Part shown: positions 12,118 to 23,581 of the stretch, piece by piece
Numbering within the stretch: the first letter of the stretch is position 1
How the letters are laid out: each line of letters starts with the position of its first letter
Assembly (NCBI GenBank): GCA_018907035.1
Contig: JACCIC010000226.1
Span: 607,001-671,000 of the forward strand
DNA from: Sycobia sp. Sy_11
Lineage: Eukaryota > Arthropoda > Insecta > Hymenoptera > Epichrysomallidae
Length of the DNA: 64,000 nucleotides
Direction of reading: 5' to 3'
Made by a program: the position numbers and the translations under genes
The notes under the pieces: generated by a model
Seen by the model: only the letters and a program-made list of their open reading frames with translations
What the model was told of the DNA's origin: nothing
The model's database searches: none

Positions 12118-12119
<2 letters not shown>
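11299..12119 (+). repeat. 60-bp tandem array with orientation switch, Helitron copy A
   Basis: Units of 60 bases start with a variant of CGACTTCTACGGGGA and run head to tail from about 11300 to 11920. Near 11930 the orientation flips: from AGTCGTCCC onward the sequence matches the reverse complement of the unit. The array starts with AAATATGGTTTCTA and ends with the complement of a similar sequence, giving inverted ends. Because 60 is a multiple of three, an 86-codon frame stays open across units (11561-11821) with 20-residue repeats; I do not regard that as proof of coding. Confidence 0.8.

Positions 12120-12172
<53 letters not shown>
12120..12172. repeat. (TA)n microsatellite inside Helitron copy A
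   Basis: This TA run lies between the 60-bp array and the conserved 3' terminal segment starting GAGTACTTTTTACTTAG. Confidence 0.9.
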
Positions 12173-12175
<3 letters not shown>

Positions 12176-12228
12176 TACTTTTTACTTAGATGTTATTGAA
12201 TTGTTTATGGAATCCATCAAATTATTAT

Positions 12229-12257
12229 CTCGGGCGAAGCCGAGACGGAGGATACTA

Positions 12258-12258
<1 letters not shown>
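12229..12258 (+). other. Helitron 3' terminal hairpin and CTAG end
   Basis: CTCGGGCGAAGCCGAG folds into a stem of five to six base pairs. After ten bases comes CTAG followed by T. Hairpin plus CTRR a short distance downstream is the known Helitron terminator. The same arrangement occurs at 53698-53727, ending CTAA. Confidence 0.85.

Positions 12259-12259
<1 letters not shown>

Positions 12260-12319
<60 letters not shown>
12260..12319. repeat. (TA)n microsatellite flanking the Helitron 3' end
   Basis: A long TA run begins immediately at the element end, consistent with insertion into or expansion from a TA-rich target. Confidence 0.9.
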
Positions 12320-12322
<3 letters not shown>

Positions 12323-12548
12323 GGTAGTAAGGGCGACTTTGCCAAATGCACTCTTTTCCTTTCTCTCTCCTTCTCTATCCTTACGCACTTTCCCAGGCCT
12401 GAAACTCATCGGGAACTCGACGGGTCGGCGTGCCATGGTAATTCGACCGGCCTTTTCCTCTTTATCCCCGAACAGATATACATATATATATATATACAGC
12501 GTAATCGCTGGATGCGACAGTAGCTATTGTCACTTAAGTTTAGCTTAG

Positions 12549-13085
12549 GAATTTCTGTGTTTACTTTAGATTCTCTATTGGGACAATGTTTAGCTTGATG
12601 CCCTTCTAACAAATATATAATATTCGTTTTCATTGCATATAATTTTAAATAAATCTGGAATAAGTTTCACATCGTTTGGATCAACATAAACTTGACGCCT
12701 GAAACTGGAAACATGACTATAGCCATCTTTAGCTATGATTGCTTTTAATTTGAAAACAGGGGATGTTCTTTTGACTTTTAGATCGTCTACTATTTTTTCT
12801 ATTGCAAAATTTGAAATGTCCGGTGATACGATAGAAAAAATTATTCTTTTTTGCCTTGATTCGAGTGGTCTCATTGGGACTTTATTTTCATTGATTATTA
12901 CATAATCATACTTTTATCGAATAAATATAGATATACTCCGTTATTCGATATTCTTGATGCATATAGTATGTTTTTCGGTTTAACCAGATCTCCTATTACA
13001 CAGCTATAGTCGGTCAATTTAATTTCTTCGATGCAGTCTAATATTAGTCCTTGTTCTTGTATGTATATTCAACTTTAGAGACTGT
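12549..13085 (-). mobile_element. I-clade LINE fragment: ORF1 N-terminal and central part
   Basis: On the minus strand from about 13085, the sequence parallels the N-terminal ORF1 of the element at 39894-44318: the complements of GTATGTTTTTCGGTTT and AATATTAGTCCTTGTTC occur in both. It continues through a 94-codon frame (12874-12590, with RRQVYVDPNDVKLIPDLFK) to a zinc knuckle ending EGHQAKHCPN at about 12600-12560. A stop interrupts it near 12910. RRQVYxxPxxxxxIP also occurs in the related ORF1 at 25193. The ends are not precise and ORF2 is missing. Confidence 0.7.
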
Positions 13086-13391
13086 CGCTACTTGAAAGGA
13101 TGAAGTTCGACGAGTTAAAATAATTATAAAGATAATTATAATGTTACTATGTAATAAACGTCAGGTGGAGCCTATATAGTGCATTACTACCGTATTCAAT
13201 TTTTCTCAAATTAAACATTTTTTTTATACACATATTTGTGTGTTCCTTTTTCAATATTTCATAGCTTCTGTAATTCAGATTTCGAATAATTACATGTCAC
13301 TACCAATGTAAATAGTCGTTATTGATTCAACAATAACGCAGCAGTAACAATATTAGGTATATAAACACACGAAATTATAAATTGACCCGTG
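13086..13391. other. AT-rich intergenic DNA
   Basis: I see nothing recognisable here. Confidence 0.5.
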
Positions 13392-13480
13392 GTCTATTTA
13401 CAAACAGATCGTAGATCTTGGTCACTAATTGTCATTGATATGGAAGCACAAATAAAACGATATTAAAAGCAACGCATTAA
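13392..13480 (+). mobile_element. tRNA-derived SINE, copy 3 (3' part only)
   Basis: The stretch from TATTTACAAACAGATCGTAG through ATGGAAGCACAAATAAAACG matches the body of SINE copy 1 (about 2910-2985). The tRNA-like head is missing, as in ordinary 5' truncation. Confidence 0.65.
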
Positions 13481-14341
13481 AATATAATAACTGCATATTC
13501 AGCGGACAAATCAATATTGTGAAATTCTATATTTCTGCAACATAAAATGCTAAGTGATCTGATCTGAGAAAAATCTGAGCATTTTTTTAATTTAAAGATA
13601 ATTAAAATTAAAAGGCAATGGATACTTATTGCGAAAAATGATATTCCAACATGTCAGTTACATAGTTCTAATAAAAAATGAAGTATCCGTGTTTACAATC
13701 AAAATAACCTACACATTTTCGAACAAAACTATCGACAATACTTGCGAAAGGCAGAAACGCCCGAAATATTTAATAAATTCAACCCTCCATTTCCCAGTCT
13801 CCTACTACCAAGCGTGTTCCAACTACCATCTTTCATTTATTTTTTTCTTCTTCTTCTTCTTCTTCATCTCCGCTCTTCGATGGTCGAATAAAATTTTATC
13901 ACGTCTACGCCGTACTTTTCAGCACGGAAATACCATTTAACTCTCTCGACTGGAATTTGCGATCAAAATTATTATAGAGGAACATTTTACACCAGGAAAT
14001 GGATATAAACAACACATACACACACACACATACATACATACACACTCACACACACACTGTAAAAGATCATTTTCTAAAAACCATCTCTCTTCCGCTGCTA
14101 TGTTCCATTAGCGATTCTCCACCTCCCGACCCCCGCGCGCTATGCGCTCCAATATGGATGGTTGGAACATCGGGGCTATTTCTGCCCCTGAGGTAATTTT
14201 TCTTACTATCTTTCCGATCACTATATACATATATATAATCCTTTGTCAGGTCGTAAAGCGTTTCAATTTATGTAGACTACACGAGAAAAGAGCAGTCCGC
14301 CTTCCTGATGCCATCGCCACGTAATGAGACATGAAAATTAT

Positions 14342-14344
<3 letters not shown>

Positions 14345-14423
<79 letters not shown>
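14345..14423. repeat. (CA)n microsatellite
   Basis: Long CA run. Frames through it read His-Thr or Val-Cys repeats and are artefacts. Confidence 0.95.
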
Positions 14424-14426
<3 letters not shown>

Positions 14427-14468
14427 ACACTTCTTTATGTCTATACACGATGATTGGAAAAATTTTAG

Positions 14469-14470
<2 letters not shown>

Positions 14471-14520
<50 letters not shown>
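14471..14520. repeat. (TA)n microsatellite
   Basis: Uninterrupted TA run 48 bases after the CA run. Confidence 0.95.
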
Positions 14521-14523
<3 letters not shown>

Positions 14524-16482
14524 GTAAGTAAACAAAGTTTCTATAAAATTATAGATTGATGTATTTGATTTCAAGACCATTTATCGTTTCAAAAACAGTA
14601 GAAGTTAATGTCTCAGTTGTGGACAGTATATAAAAAATTCAAAATATAATATAATTTGAAAGTTGTAATAACAAAAGAAAAACTAATGTATTGTATGCTT
14701 TGCCCTAAGCTATTACCTGGACTCATAATAATAAAATAGCAGGTCACTTACTTTTAGTTGTACAATGGTAAACAATATTTTCACTGCATAACTTATGCTT
14801 TGGGTATCATGCAGCACATGTACTTACCTACACGATTTTCGTGTAAAAGAAATAGCATTTTTTCCGCGTATATGTATTATTAAAATTTACTTTTAATCTT
14901 GCAGCAAATTGTGTTATCTAGTGATATTGAATTCTTTTAGATTATAACAGCTTTCGCGTTTATACATACATATTCACTATTTTTCACATTCAAATCATTT
15001 TCTCCTTCGAACTTTATACATATTCACTATTCACGAGAGGAAGTAAGTTACTGATAAACTTCTTTCACAGATAAAATTAATAGAAATGTGATCAAGTGCA
15101 TAATACTTCGAATTTTCATACTTTATATCAGAGCTATACATTTCTTTTATCAAAGCGAAATATTTTCTTTCAGTTGAATAATATATTATTGAATTTTTAT
15201 TAAATATAGTAGGTGCAATGTTAAAATAAAGATACACGAAATAATCTTTTAACATGAACTTTATTTCAAACGAGGAAAGAAAAGACGTCTGTTCAAACGA
15301 AAGGACAACGCAAGACTCACAACAGTACTTGAAATTGAAAACTCTGCAAGCCTTTGTGAGAAAGTTAAAACCTATATAAAAACTCATCAGGCATCTAGGC
15401 AATAAACTCATAAATCATTTGCCGCGCAGGGCAGCAAAGACGCAGATCGTAATAAGACATAGTGGATACATATGTTTACATCCTTTTACGATACTCTCCA
15501 ATATTTAGTTTCAAGTATTTTTTTGCTTTATTATTTATAGAAGGCTAAAATAATCTAACATATATATTAAATAAATATACATTAATCAAGTCATTATCCT
15601 ACACAAACTGTATAATTACGAGATTAAAATTGGAATCTACTCTATTATTTTTGTTGACCCCAAACAAATAAAGTTGTTCAAACAAAGATCCTATTCTTAA
15701 AAGAATTTCGAGAAAACTTTCTCACCTATATAAATATATATAAATAAAACATAAATTCGATAAACCTGCTTATATCCATATATAGGCTTACGAATCATGG
15801 TGCAGTAAAACGCCAGAAACCCTTTAATGCAATTAATTTAATTGAAAAAATTTCCATCCCTCTTCCGCGTTCGCTTTCTCTTGCACCACACAATGTACAT
15901 TCAATTCAATTGACTCCTTACCGCGTCCAAATCCGATTAGAAGGATTATAGAAAAAACGACGGAACTCTTTTTCTATGTGCCGCATGTATGCTTGTACGT
16001 ACAAAACAATGAGAAAACGAGAAAGAGCAAAATCCATCGGTGCACGAACTATATTTTTCTTTCTTTGGCTACACACGCGTTCTATGTGTTTGTATAGGCG
16101 GAGGCTAAAAGAAAAAAGAGAAAATATGAACAGCGCGCGATATATTGAATTCGATACGACACGCTTCCGCCATGGAGATCGATTTAATTTCGGAACACTG
16201 TCCCGTCTCGCGAGCACGCACACTATATTGCTCCGACGATGTGTGCTTCTTTGATTTCGATGGGAGAACCGGGCACGAAGTATATATAGATGCCACATTT
16301 ATGGGATTATAGAATTAATGCAAGAGAACGTTATTATCGCTCAACGGGTGGATTGGAAACAAATAAAAGTCAAAACTTGTGTGGGTGGTCGGGACAGGGA
16401 AGCGGAAGCAATCGCACTGACCGGGATGCGGATGCCAAAGCAAAGCCGGTGCGGGTCTGACGCTCCAAGATTCGATTTCTCA

Positions 16483-16486
<4 letters not shown>

Positions 16487-16557
<71 letters not shown>

Positions 16558-16560
16558 TCT
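16487..16560. repeat. (CT)n microsatellite
   Basis: Long CT run that creates a spurious 141-codon plus-strand frame rich in Ser-Leu. Confidence 0.95.
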
Positions 16561-17357
16561 TTCTCTCTCTTTCTTTCTCACTCACTCACTTACTCCAGCT
16601 CTCGTTATTTCATCGTTAAGTCAGCCCTAATGCACCTAATGGAGGAACGATCATCGAGCGAGCTGCTACGCCGACTGCCGAACTCACACTTAGAAATACA
16701 ATTTTTATGGTTTTATTTCAATTTAAAAAATATATTTTACTGAAATTAGCTATCTATTGTGTGTGAGCGGAGGGCGGCTCTGTATAGTAATTTCGTGATT
16801 GATGTTCGAATTTTGACACTGATGGCTATATAAGACAATCTCCAGACAAATAGAATTAAAAATTGAATTAATATTCCCAAGTAGATGTGTTATAGATTAA
16901 CGATTGAATAATGAGTAATAATTTATATAGATTAATACTTTTGTTTCGCTCGATTCAAATCGAAACAAAACAGGCTTATTAATAAATCATTACTATAAAA
17001 TTCAAGCATTTTAATATATAAAAGAAAAAATATATAATTTAAAATAATATTTTAGTCGAATTTAAAAACAATCATTACCGACAATTGAATTTAAGAAATA
17101 TTTTTATCGGTCTTACAGTCTTTATAGTATAATATATTAACTAAAATAATGACAGTCCTAGTTTGTTTATCATCCCTCTAAGAATCTGAAATAAAATTGA
17201 TTACTACAATAAATTATATTAAAAAGTAAAAATAAAAATAAAATAAAATTAATAATAAAATAAAATAATAAAATAAAAATAATAAAAATCATAAACTATA
17301 TTCTATGTTGGTAAAGAACAATCTGACTGCTCCCACCACCTTATTTTTTGCTTTTGT

Positions 17358-17392
17358 GCTCGACGTTTCGAACCGCTAGGTTCATCCTCAGG
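17358..17392 (-). ncRNA. Hammerhead-ribozyme-like core motif (possible Penelope/retroelement relic)
   Basis: On the minus strand the order is CTGAGGA, then the perfect 5-bp hairpin GAACC-TAGC-GGTTC, then GAAACGTC. This resembles CUGANGA, stem II, GAAA of a hammerhead ribozyme. One extra base separates the first box from stem II, and I cannot find a matching strand to close stem III nearby. At best it is a degenerate remnant of the kind known from Penelope-like elements. No reverse transcriptase is readable beside it. Confidence 0.3.
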
Positions 17393-18749
17393 AATTAAAC
17401 TTTCATAAAATATAACTTTAACCGACAATTAAATATTCTGTATATTATGTATTTATGAAAGTTTTAAAGATTTAACATCTTTAAGTACAAACATTAGTAT
17501 CATTCGATATGCATTAATAAACTATGCTTTATCTTCATTTATAACTAATTTAAATATAAAATAAAATAACTATTGATTTTCATGATTTGAAAACTCTTTT
17601 AATACGATTTCAATTTCATATGTCAATTACTTGTATTGATGAATAATGGACAGGTACTAGTTTTATATTAACTTTTAAAATGTAATCTATTCTTGAATTT
17701 ATAAATGAAACATTTGCAAATTTCAGGTAATAAAACATGGAGATTTCATAAACTTTGTTGCGCTGCAAAGGCAAATTCATATTAAATTTAATTCTAATCT
17801 GACCCTTTTACCTCAACTATATTAATGATCTCAGTGATTAAGGTCATTATTATTACAAATGACATGTATTTTTATTCAGTGCTTACAAGATTAAGATTCA
17901 CATCTTGAACGCAGAATAGTAAAAAAATTTACCTCCAAAAATAATTTACACATTATTGTCATTAAAACATTTTAGCTTCTACCATAAACAAGATTCTTTA
18001 TACAGTGGAATACGTCAAAACGTGCAAAAAAATTCCCCGTCCTCGTGCGTATCGGTCACGGAATTTTTCGCCCGTCACCCAAAACGGAGACAGCAAAGTC
18101 CAGCGAAGCTTTATGGCTCGAAAACCCTTTTCTATATTTTTTCCACTGTACATTCATTTTGCGTTCACAGTTCGTTTTCGTCTTTGTAATACATATTGCA
18201 TACTATGGCACCGACTATGTTTCGTGAAGTCCGTGAAATTCCCGTGGCGATCACGTATATATTATATACACGAAAAGCGCGAAACAGGGAGACCGGGGAA
18301 AGTATTTTCGTTTAGGCAACAATGCTCGGCTCTCGGGCTCGGAGGATCGAGCGCTCCGTACTTTCGGTGCATCCCGTCGACTAAATTCACGAAACGTTGC
18401 AGGACAAATATTTATTTTTGAGTGACAAACAATGGTGAAAGAAAAAAAATCATAGTTTGTAACGAAAAATTACCAATTTTGTTCCCGATGTTCGAGAATT
18501 CTACCGCCAAAAAAAATGTCCCCAACATTGATTGTTTTTGCAATTAGAATAATTATTCACACGAGAAAAAAATATTTGACATACAAAGATGATGAACGCT
18601 GAGAAAAGGAAAGGTATAATCTAGTTAATGTAATAGAATATCATAGTTTATGGGAAGTTCTAGAAATAATTTAGTAAGAAAGTATATTGTGGTAAAGTCA
18701 CAAGGTTCCAAATATTTCTGTATTGCAAGCGCCACAGTTACTTGGTCAG

Positions 18750-20006
18750 ACGAGGTCAGACAATTAAGTAATGCGACCGATTTTATTTCTCGGCCTGTGG
18801 TGACAGTGCGAACTTGTAACTTCGGAATAGTAGATCCCTACTCTCTCGATTGACGGACCCTTGTACGATCATTTTTTCGCCAGCTGTTTGTTTGTTCGCG
18901 AGTCGTACATGCAACAAACATGGAACAGAAAAATTTGGAGCAACGGTGCGCGACAACATTTTAAGCGAAATTCGGCGAAGCTATGACAGAAACTTATGAA
19001 AAATTATTTAAAGTATATGGTAGTGATGCCCTGAGTCGTACTCAGGTGCTTCGATAGCATACCGATTTTAAAAAAGGCCGTCAGAGCGTAAAAGACGAGT
19101 CGCGGTGCGGAAGGCCAATTGACGTGCGAACCGACGCGATTGTTGACGGCGTACGTGTCCTCGTTCGTCAAGACCGACGACTAACCATTCAAATGTTGAT
19201 TGACGAGTTGAATATTCACCGAGAAATAGTTAGAAAGATTTTAACCGAAGGTTTCGCCATGAAAAAGTAGTACGCGAAGATGTTATCGAAGAAATTTTCA
19301 GATGAGCAAAAAGCCCACCGAATGAACATCGCTTGAGATTCTCTCGCACAGGCTGAAACTGATTATACTTTTCTCGATCGAGTTATTACTGGTAATGAAA
19401 TTTGGTTCTTTAAATATGGCTCCGAAACGAAACGACAAAGGCAACAGTAACTGTACCCTGGAGCGTCAAGGTCAAAGAAGGCGAGAATGAGCAAGTCGAA
19501 AGTGAAAACCATGTTCATTTGCTTCTTCGACAGTAAAGGGATGGTTCACGAAGAGTTTGTACCACCTGGACAAACTGTAAATCTAATATTCCACCGCAAT
19601 GTAATCGAAAAATTATGAAAAAGGGTGTTCAGACGAAAATGCTCCCTGTTATAGTGCATTTAATACCTCTCAGTTTTTGGCATATAAAGGAATCGCAACG
19701 TTACCACAACCGCCCTATTCATCGGACATGTCACCCTGCGAATTTTTCCTATTCTACCATTTGAAAAAATTCGTCAAAGGTTGAAATTTTGACTTCATTG
19801 AAGATATCCAAGATTCTGTGACGAGGGTACTCGGAGAGGTCCCACAAGATGTTTTCCAGTATTGTTACAAAAACTGGAAAAGTCACTGGAATACGTGTAC
19901 AGATGTGGGAGGGGACTACTTTGAAGGGCATCGCAGTGATCTACCTTAATTTTTAAATATATTCCATTTTGTAATTTTATCACATTACTTAATTGTCTGA
20001 CCCTGT
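18750..20006 (+). mobile_element. Mariner-family DNA transposon, inactivated
   Basis: Terminal inverted repeats contain GGTCAGACAATTAAGTAATG on the left (18754-18773) and its complement on the right (about 19982-20001), about 1.23 kb apart. They enclose a decayed mariner transposase. The right side continues as CCTGTATA, whereas the left edge has a duplicated GGTCAGAC, so the exact left end is uncertain. The length fits full-size mariners of about 1.3 kb. Confidence 0.85.
18920..19949 (+). pseudogene. Mariner transposase pseudogene
   Basis: The frame starts at ATG 18920 and ends at TAA 19947-19949. It includes a helix-turn-helix part (SRTQVLR, FKKGRQSVKDESRCGRP), a linker (DRRLTIQMLIDELNI), the first catalytic box as VITGNEIWF where families normally have VTGDE (the acid is changed to Asn), and the late box YSSDMSPCEFFLF. 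In-frame stops occur near the start and repeatedly afterwards, and there is a shift around 19600-19640. The enzyme would normally cut and paste the element at TA sites; this copy is dead. Confidence 0.85.
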
Positions 20007-20009
20007 ATA

Positions 20010-21183
20010 TTCCTAAAGAAAAGGCTTTATCTTCAAAAACCCTGCAAAGATGAAAAAATTTATATTACAACAATATTGATCATTATTTCCAAATTATTCA
20101 CTCAAATATTTACGATACACTTAGAAATACTCAATTGTTTTAATAGGTATTCTATGTTACAATAATTTTCAATCTTAAAGCTTCTTTTGCAATACTGAGG
20201 AGTATTTCTGCAGTACTAATACAACTTTACAGTATTATAAGTAGTTTTGAACAACGGGTAACAGATTTTCTTGAAATTATTTCAGCATTATTCTCCACAT
20301 TCTATTCTTTTCTTGTATATCCTTATCATTATATTATTTCTCTCTTATGTAGGTACGTAACTGTTTAAGAATATTAAACATATCATTTTTAAATTCATGT
20401 AATTTTACATGCGCGAAACTTGACGGGCTTGGAATCTGTCTAATCTATGGTCGTCAATTACGGTATTCTCCCTTAATAGAAAAAAGAGAAAAGAACAATC
20501 GTTTTTGTATCAAGAAACGGTAAAACATAATTTCCCAAAAAATTTTCTCATATTGCAATAGTAGTCAACTTTTTATGCTTAAAAAGAAAAGCCTCGTTTT
20601 CTTTCACTTGTTCCCACACCTTGCAGCATTAGTACAGCTGTTTGCATGCGATACAACAAATAAGAAAGCACGAATTGCCCATACATGAGCACACGAAATT
20701 TAGTGAAAGCGATAAGTCCACAAAAATATAAATAGTTTTGTAATGAATTATCTAAAAAAACCATACATTTGTCAATACTAAAAAATTTGAATCTGCTATT
20801 ACATCGCATTAATATTTGTATAAATAAAATTTTATATATAATAATAAAATAATAATAAATAAAAAAACAATTTCCTATACTATAAAAAACAGATCAGTAT
20901 ATTAACTGATACTAGAAAAAGTCTCATCACCACATATTTTATATGATATTGAAAATAAAGTTATCATTTTTAGAACAACATATGCTAGATAAAAAAAAGT
21001 GTATGGCAATAATAACTAAATTCAATAGAGTTTCAATTGCCAAATTTATTGTTTTTACAATTTAATCATATAACAACAACAGAACAACAGAGGTGTAGAA
21101 CTATACGGTATTAATCCTACATAGTGCAGTTTTAAAGTTTTTTAAAACCAACAAGAAAAAATTATATATCATATGATATCATA
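20010..21183. other. AT-rich intergenic DNA
   Basis: No gene or recognisable element is seen. The last 30 bases contain ATATC pentamers that precede Helitron copy B. Confidence 0.5.
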
Positions 21184-21611
21184 TCATACTAATTTATAAA
21201 GACAAAGCGTGTTTTTGTTTGTACGCGATACCCGAAAAAACTACTGAACCGATTCTTCTGAAATTTAACATATAGATTTTATATTATATTGGGAAGGACA
21301 TAGGCTATGTTTTTTATTGAAAATCATTTTACTTTCATCAATTAATTAAGTTAATGGTTTTAACCATCAGTTTCAATAGCGGTCACTACGTGGCGTCTAG
21401 AATGACGAACATTAAATCAAAGTAGTCCGCTTAAAATATTAATACCAGGCCAGCTCAGACGAATGTTCATATCCAACTTTGGGATTCGTATCCTAAAGAA
21501 GGTGTGGCATTAGTTGGTATAACCTTTTTTGTTCTTCAGGTTAATCTGACACACTCTCGCACCTTATAGATATCTTTTAATTTTTGTTAATTTTATTTTC
21601 TCTTACGTACG

Positions 21612-21613
<2 letters not shown>

Positions 21614-21684
<71 letters not shown>
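21614..21684. repeat. (CT)n microsatellite inside Helitron copy B
   Basis: CT run at the position homologous to 10784-10880 in copy A. Confidence 0.9.
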
Positions 21685-21688
<4 letters not shown>

Positions 21689-22076
21689 TTCTTTTTCCTT
21701 CTCTAATAAAAAAGTTCTCTATGCCAAATCATACTGAATATAGTTTGTGACGACAAAATATAGTTTTGTTTTTATAAATAATATTAATTTCAGAATTGTG
21801 GCAAGAAGCTATATTTTTCTTAGTTTGAACAAAAGCAATGATGACAAAATAGGATTCTTTACCAACAACCTTGAAACTATGAATATATAATCGTCGCTTC
21901 TTTATAAAAGAGCAATATCCATCGTCTGCTTAAAAAATATGTTATTCGGATACTAATATTTTGTTTAAATTTCAGTTGGCAATACTACGAAAAAAATTCA
22001 CGTATTCACGTATTTAATTGAAAAAACGGAAATATACGATATATATATTATATTGGACATATTATATATACACATT

Positions 22077-22984
22077 TTAAATACGGTTTCTATTAAAAAA
22101 TATTTTATTGGCGTGTACGGGCGGTCGATTATGATACCCCATTGCCTCAAGACGATTTCTAAAGGCAGTTGTGTGTTCCGATGATATGTCCAGGTGTCCG
22201 TGTACGGGGAATATTGTATTTAGTTGATAAAAAACGACGTCCAGATATGAGGAAATCAACTTCTATAGGAAGATTCATGTTGAGACGGTACTCTTTCCGA
22301 ACGACGTCTACGGGGACTACGGGGACTATCGCGTTTAGTCGTTAGGAAGCGATGCTAGGTTTCTCGGGACAACTTCTACTGGGACTATCGTATTTCGTTG
22401 GTCGGAAACGATGTTTAGGTACGTCGGGACAACGTCTACGAGGACTTTCGTGTTCGGATGATAGAATTCGATTTCCAAGTGTTTTGGAACGATTTCTATG
22501 GGGAATTTCATATTCGGAGGGTAGAAGATGATGTCCAGGTATGACGGGACGATTGCTACAGGGTATATCATGTTTAGTTGATAGAAAACGAAGTTCAGGT
22601 ATATAGGCTCAACTTCTACGGGGAGTTTCGTGTTCGGATAATAGAATGCGATTTCCAGATGATTTGTAACGACTTTTACGAGGAGTGTTATGTATAGTTG
22701 GTGGGAAACAATGTCCAGGTATATCATTACGACTTCTATGAAGAGATTAGTATTCCATCATTCGAACACGCACACTCCTAGTAAGAGTCGTCCCGGGATA
22801 ACTAGACATTGTATTCTACCTCCCCAATACAAAACTCTTTATAGCAGTCGTCCCGAGATATTTCCTATAGTCCGAACATAATGCTCTCTGCAAGTCTCTG
22901 TAAACGTTCTCGAGACACTTGCACATCTTTTTCTACCGCTCGAATTCGAAAGTACAATTTTCTGCATTGAAGCCGTATTTAATA
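22077..22984 (+). repeat. 60-bp tandem array with orientation switch, Helitron copy B
   Basis: Head-to-tail units related to CGACTTCTACGGGGA run from about 22130 to 22780, then inverted units run to about 22980. The ends are AAATACGGTTTCTAT and the complement of a similar sequence. A 130-codon minus-strand frame (22727-22335) stays open across six units and reads 20-residue repeats of the type VVPxxLxIxFYxPNTK. Similar but shorter frames occur in copy C. Confidence 0.8.
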
Positions 22985-23193
22985 TGCATATATATATAGT
23001 ATAAAATGGTCGGTAAAATATGCACTTTTTGAAGTGGACGCTACATTAAACCAGCTTTTTATACAGATGCGACGATAGGTAAATTACGGTCAATTATTTA
23101 TAGAAACATAGATTTTTATATATAGAGTACTTTTTACTTAGATATTATTGAATTATTTATGAAATCGGTTAAATTGTTATCTCGGAGGAAGCC

Positions 23194-23197
<4 letters not shown>

Positions 23198-23234
<37 letters not shown>

Positions 23235-23548
23235 CGCGGCAGCGAGCGCTAAAAATAGGATGAGCCAAAAGCACTCGCCCTTTCATTTTTCACTTTGTTG
23301 CTTGCAGCACACTAGTGCGGCGGTGCACGGTGGTAGCCTGTCGTTGAAAAGAAGTTTTGCACCTCCACTTTCTTCCTCTGGTGCCGAAGAACGTGCACGC
23401 GTGCCCACATCCCACACCAACATCCGGGATCGTAAACTCGGTCTCCGTTTCCCCTTATGAGAGAGAGACAGTATCTGCAAATTTTTTATCTATATACTTC
23501 GAACAGGATTTTCCAGATCACTCCAGTGACTAACAAAAAGGAGGGATC

Positions 23549-23581
<33 letters not shown>

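Larger units (their letters stand above)
5747..12258 (+). mobile_element. Helitron-like non-autonomous element, copy A (split by a LINE)
   Basis: The 5' end begins with TC near 5747 and carries the segment AAAAAACTACTGAACC, a phrase typical of insect Helitron 5' ends as I know them. The 3' end has the hairpin CTCGGGCGAAGCCGAG (12229-12244) followed ten bases later by CTAG (12255-12258), the canonical Helitron terminus. There is no RepHel protein, so the element is non-autonomous. A Jockey LINE is inserted after 6033; without it the element is about 1.9 kb. The interior holds a (CT)n tract (10784-10880), an array of 60-bp repeats (11299-12119) and a (TA)n run (12120-12172). Copies B, C and D are at 21184, 27012 and 52103. 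Confidence 0.8.
13481..18749. other. Long intergenic stretch with microsatellites
   Basis: I find no convincing gene. Open frames at 15031-15411 (minus, 126 codons), 15918-16298 (minus, 126) and 18005-18421 (plus, 138) show no domain, repeat or splice context, and I treat them as chance. Simple repeats include (CA)n at 14345-14423, (TA)n at 14471-14520, (CT)n at 16487-16560 and TAAAA-type sequence at 17220-17290. A hammerhead-like RNA core motif is noted separately at 17358-17392. Confidence 0.5.
21184..23196 (+). mobile_element. Helitron-like non-autonomous element, copy B (uninterrupted)
   Basis: The 5' end (TCATACTAATTTATAAAGAC) and ACTACTGAACC phrase match copies A and C. The stretch around 21458-21500 is the empty-site version of the place where the Jockey LINE sits in copy A. 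The interior has a (CT)n run (21614-21684), the 60-bp array (22077-22984) and the segment GAGTACTTTTTACTTAG. The 3' hairpin is degraded (CTCGGAGGAAGCCGA, 23181-23195) and passes straight into (TA)n, so the CTAG end is lost. No transposase gene is present. Confidence 0.8.

Noticed and set aside
14324..14580. ORFs with His-Thr, Val-Cys and Tyr-Ile repeats
   Set aside because: They are translations of (CA)n and (TA)n microsatellites; the same applies to the Ser-Leu frames over (CT)n tracts.
15031..15411. 126-codon minus-strand ORF
   Set aside because: No domain, signal peptide, splice context or repeat copy supports it; the length is within chance for this composition.
18005..18421. 138-codon plus-strand ORF
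   Set aside because: It starts mid-sequence, has irregular composition and no recognisable motif; overlapping frames of similar length exist in the same block.
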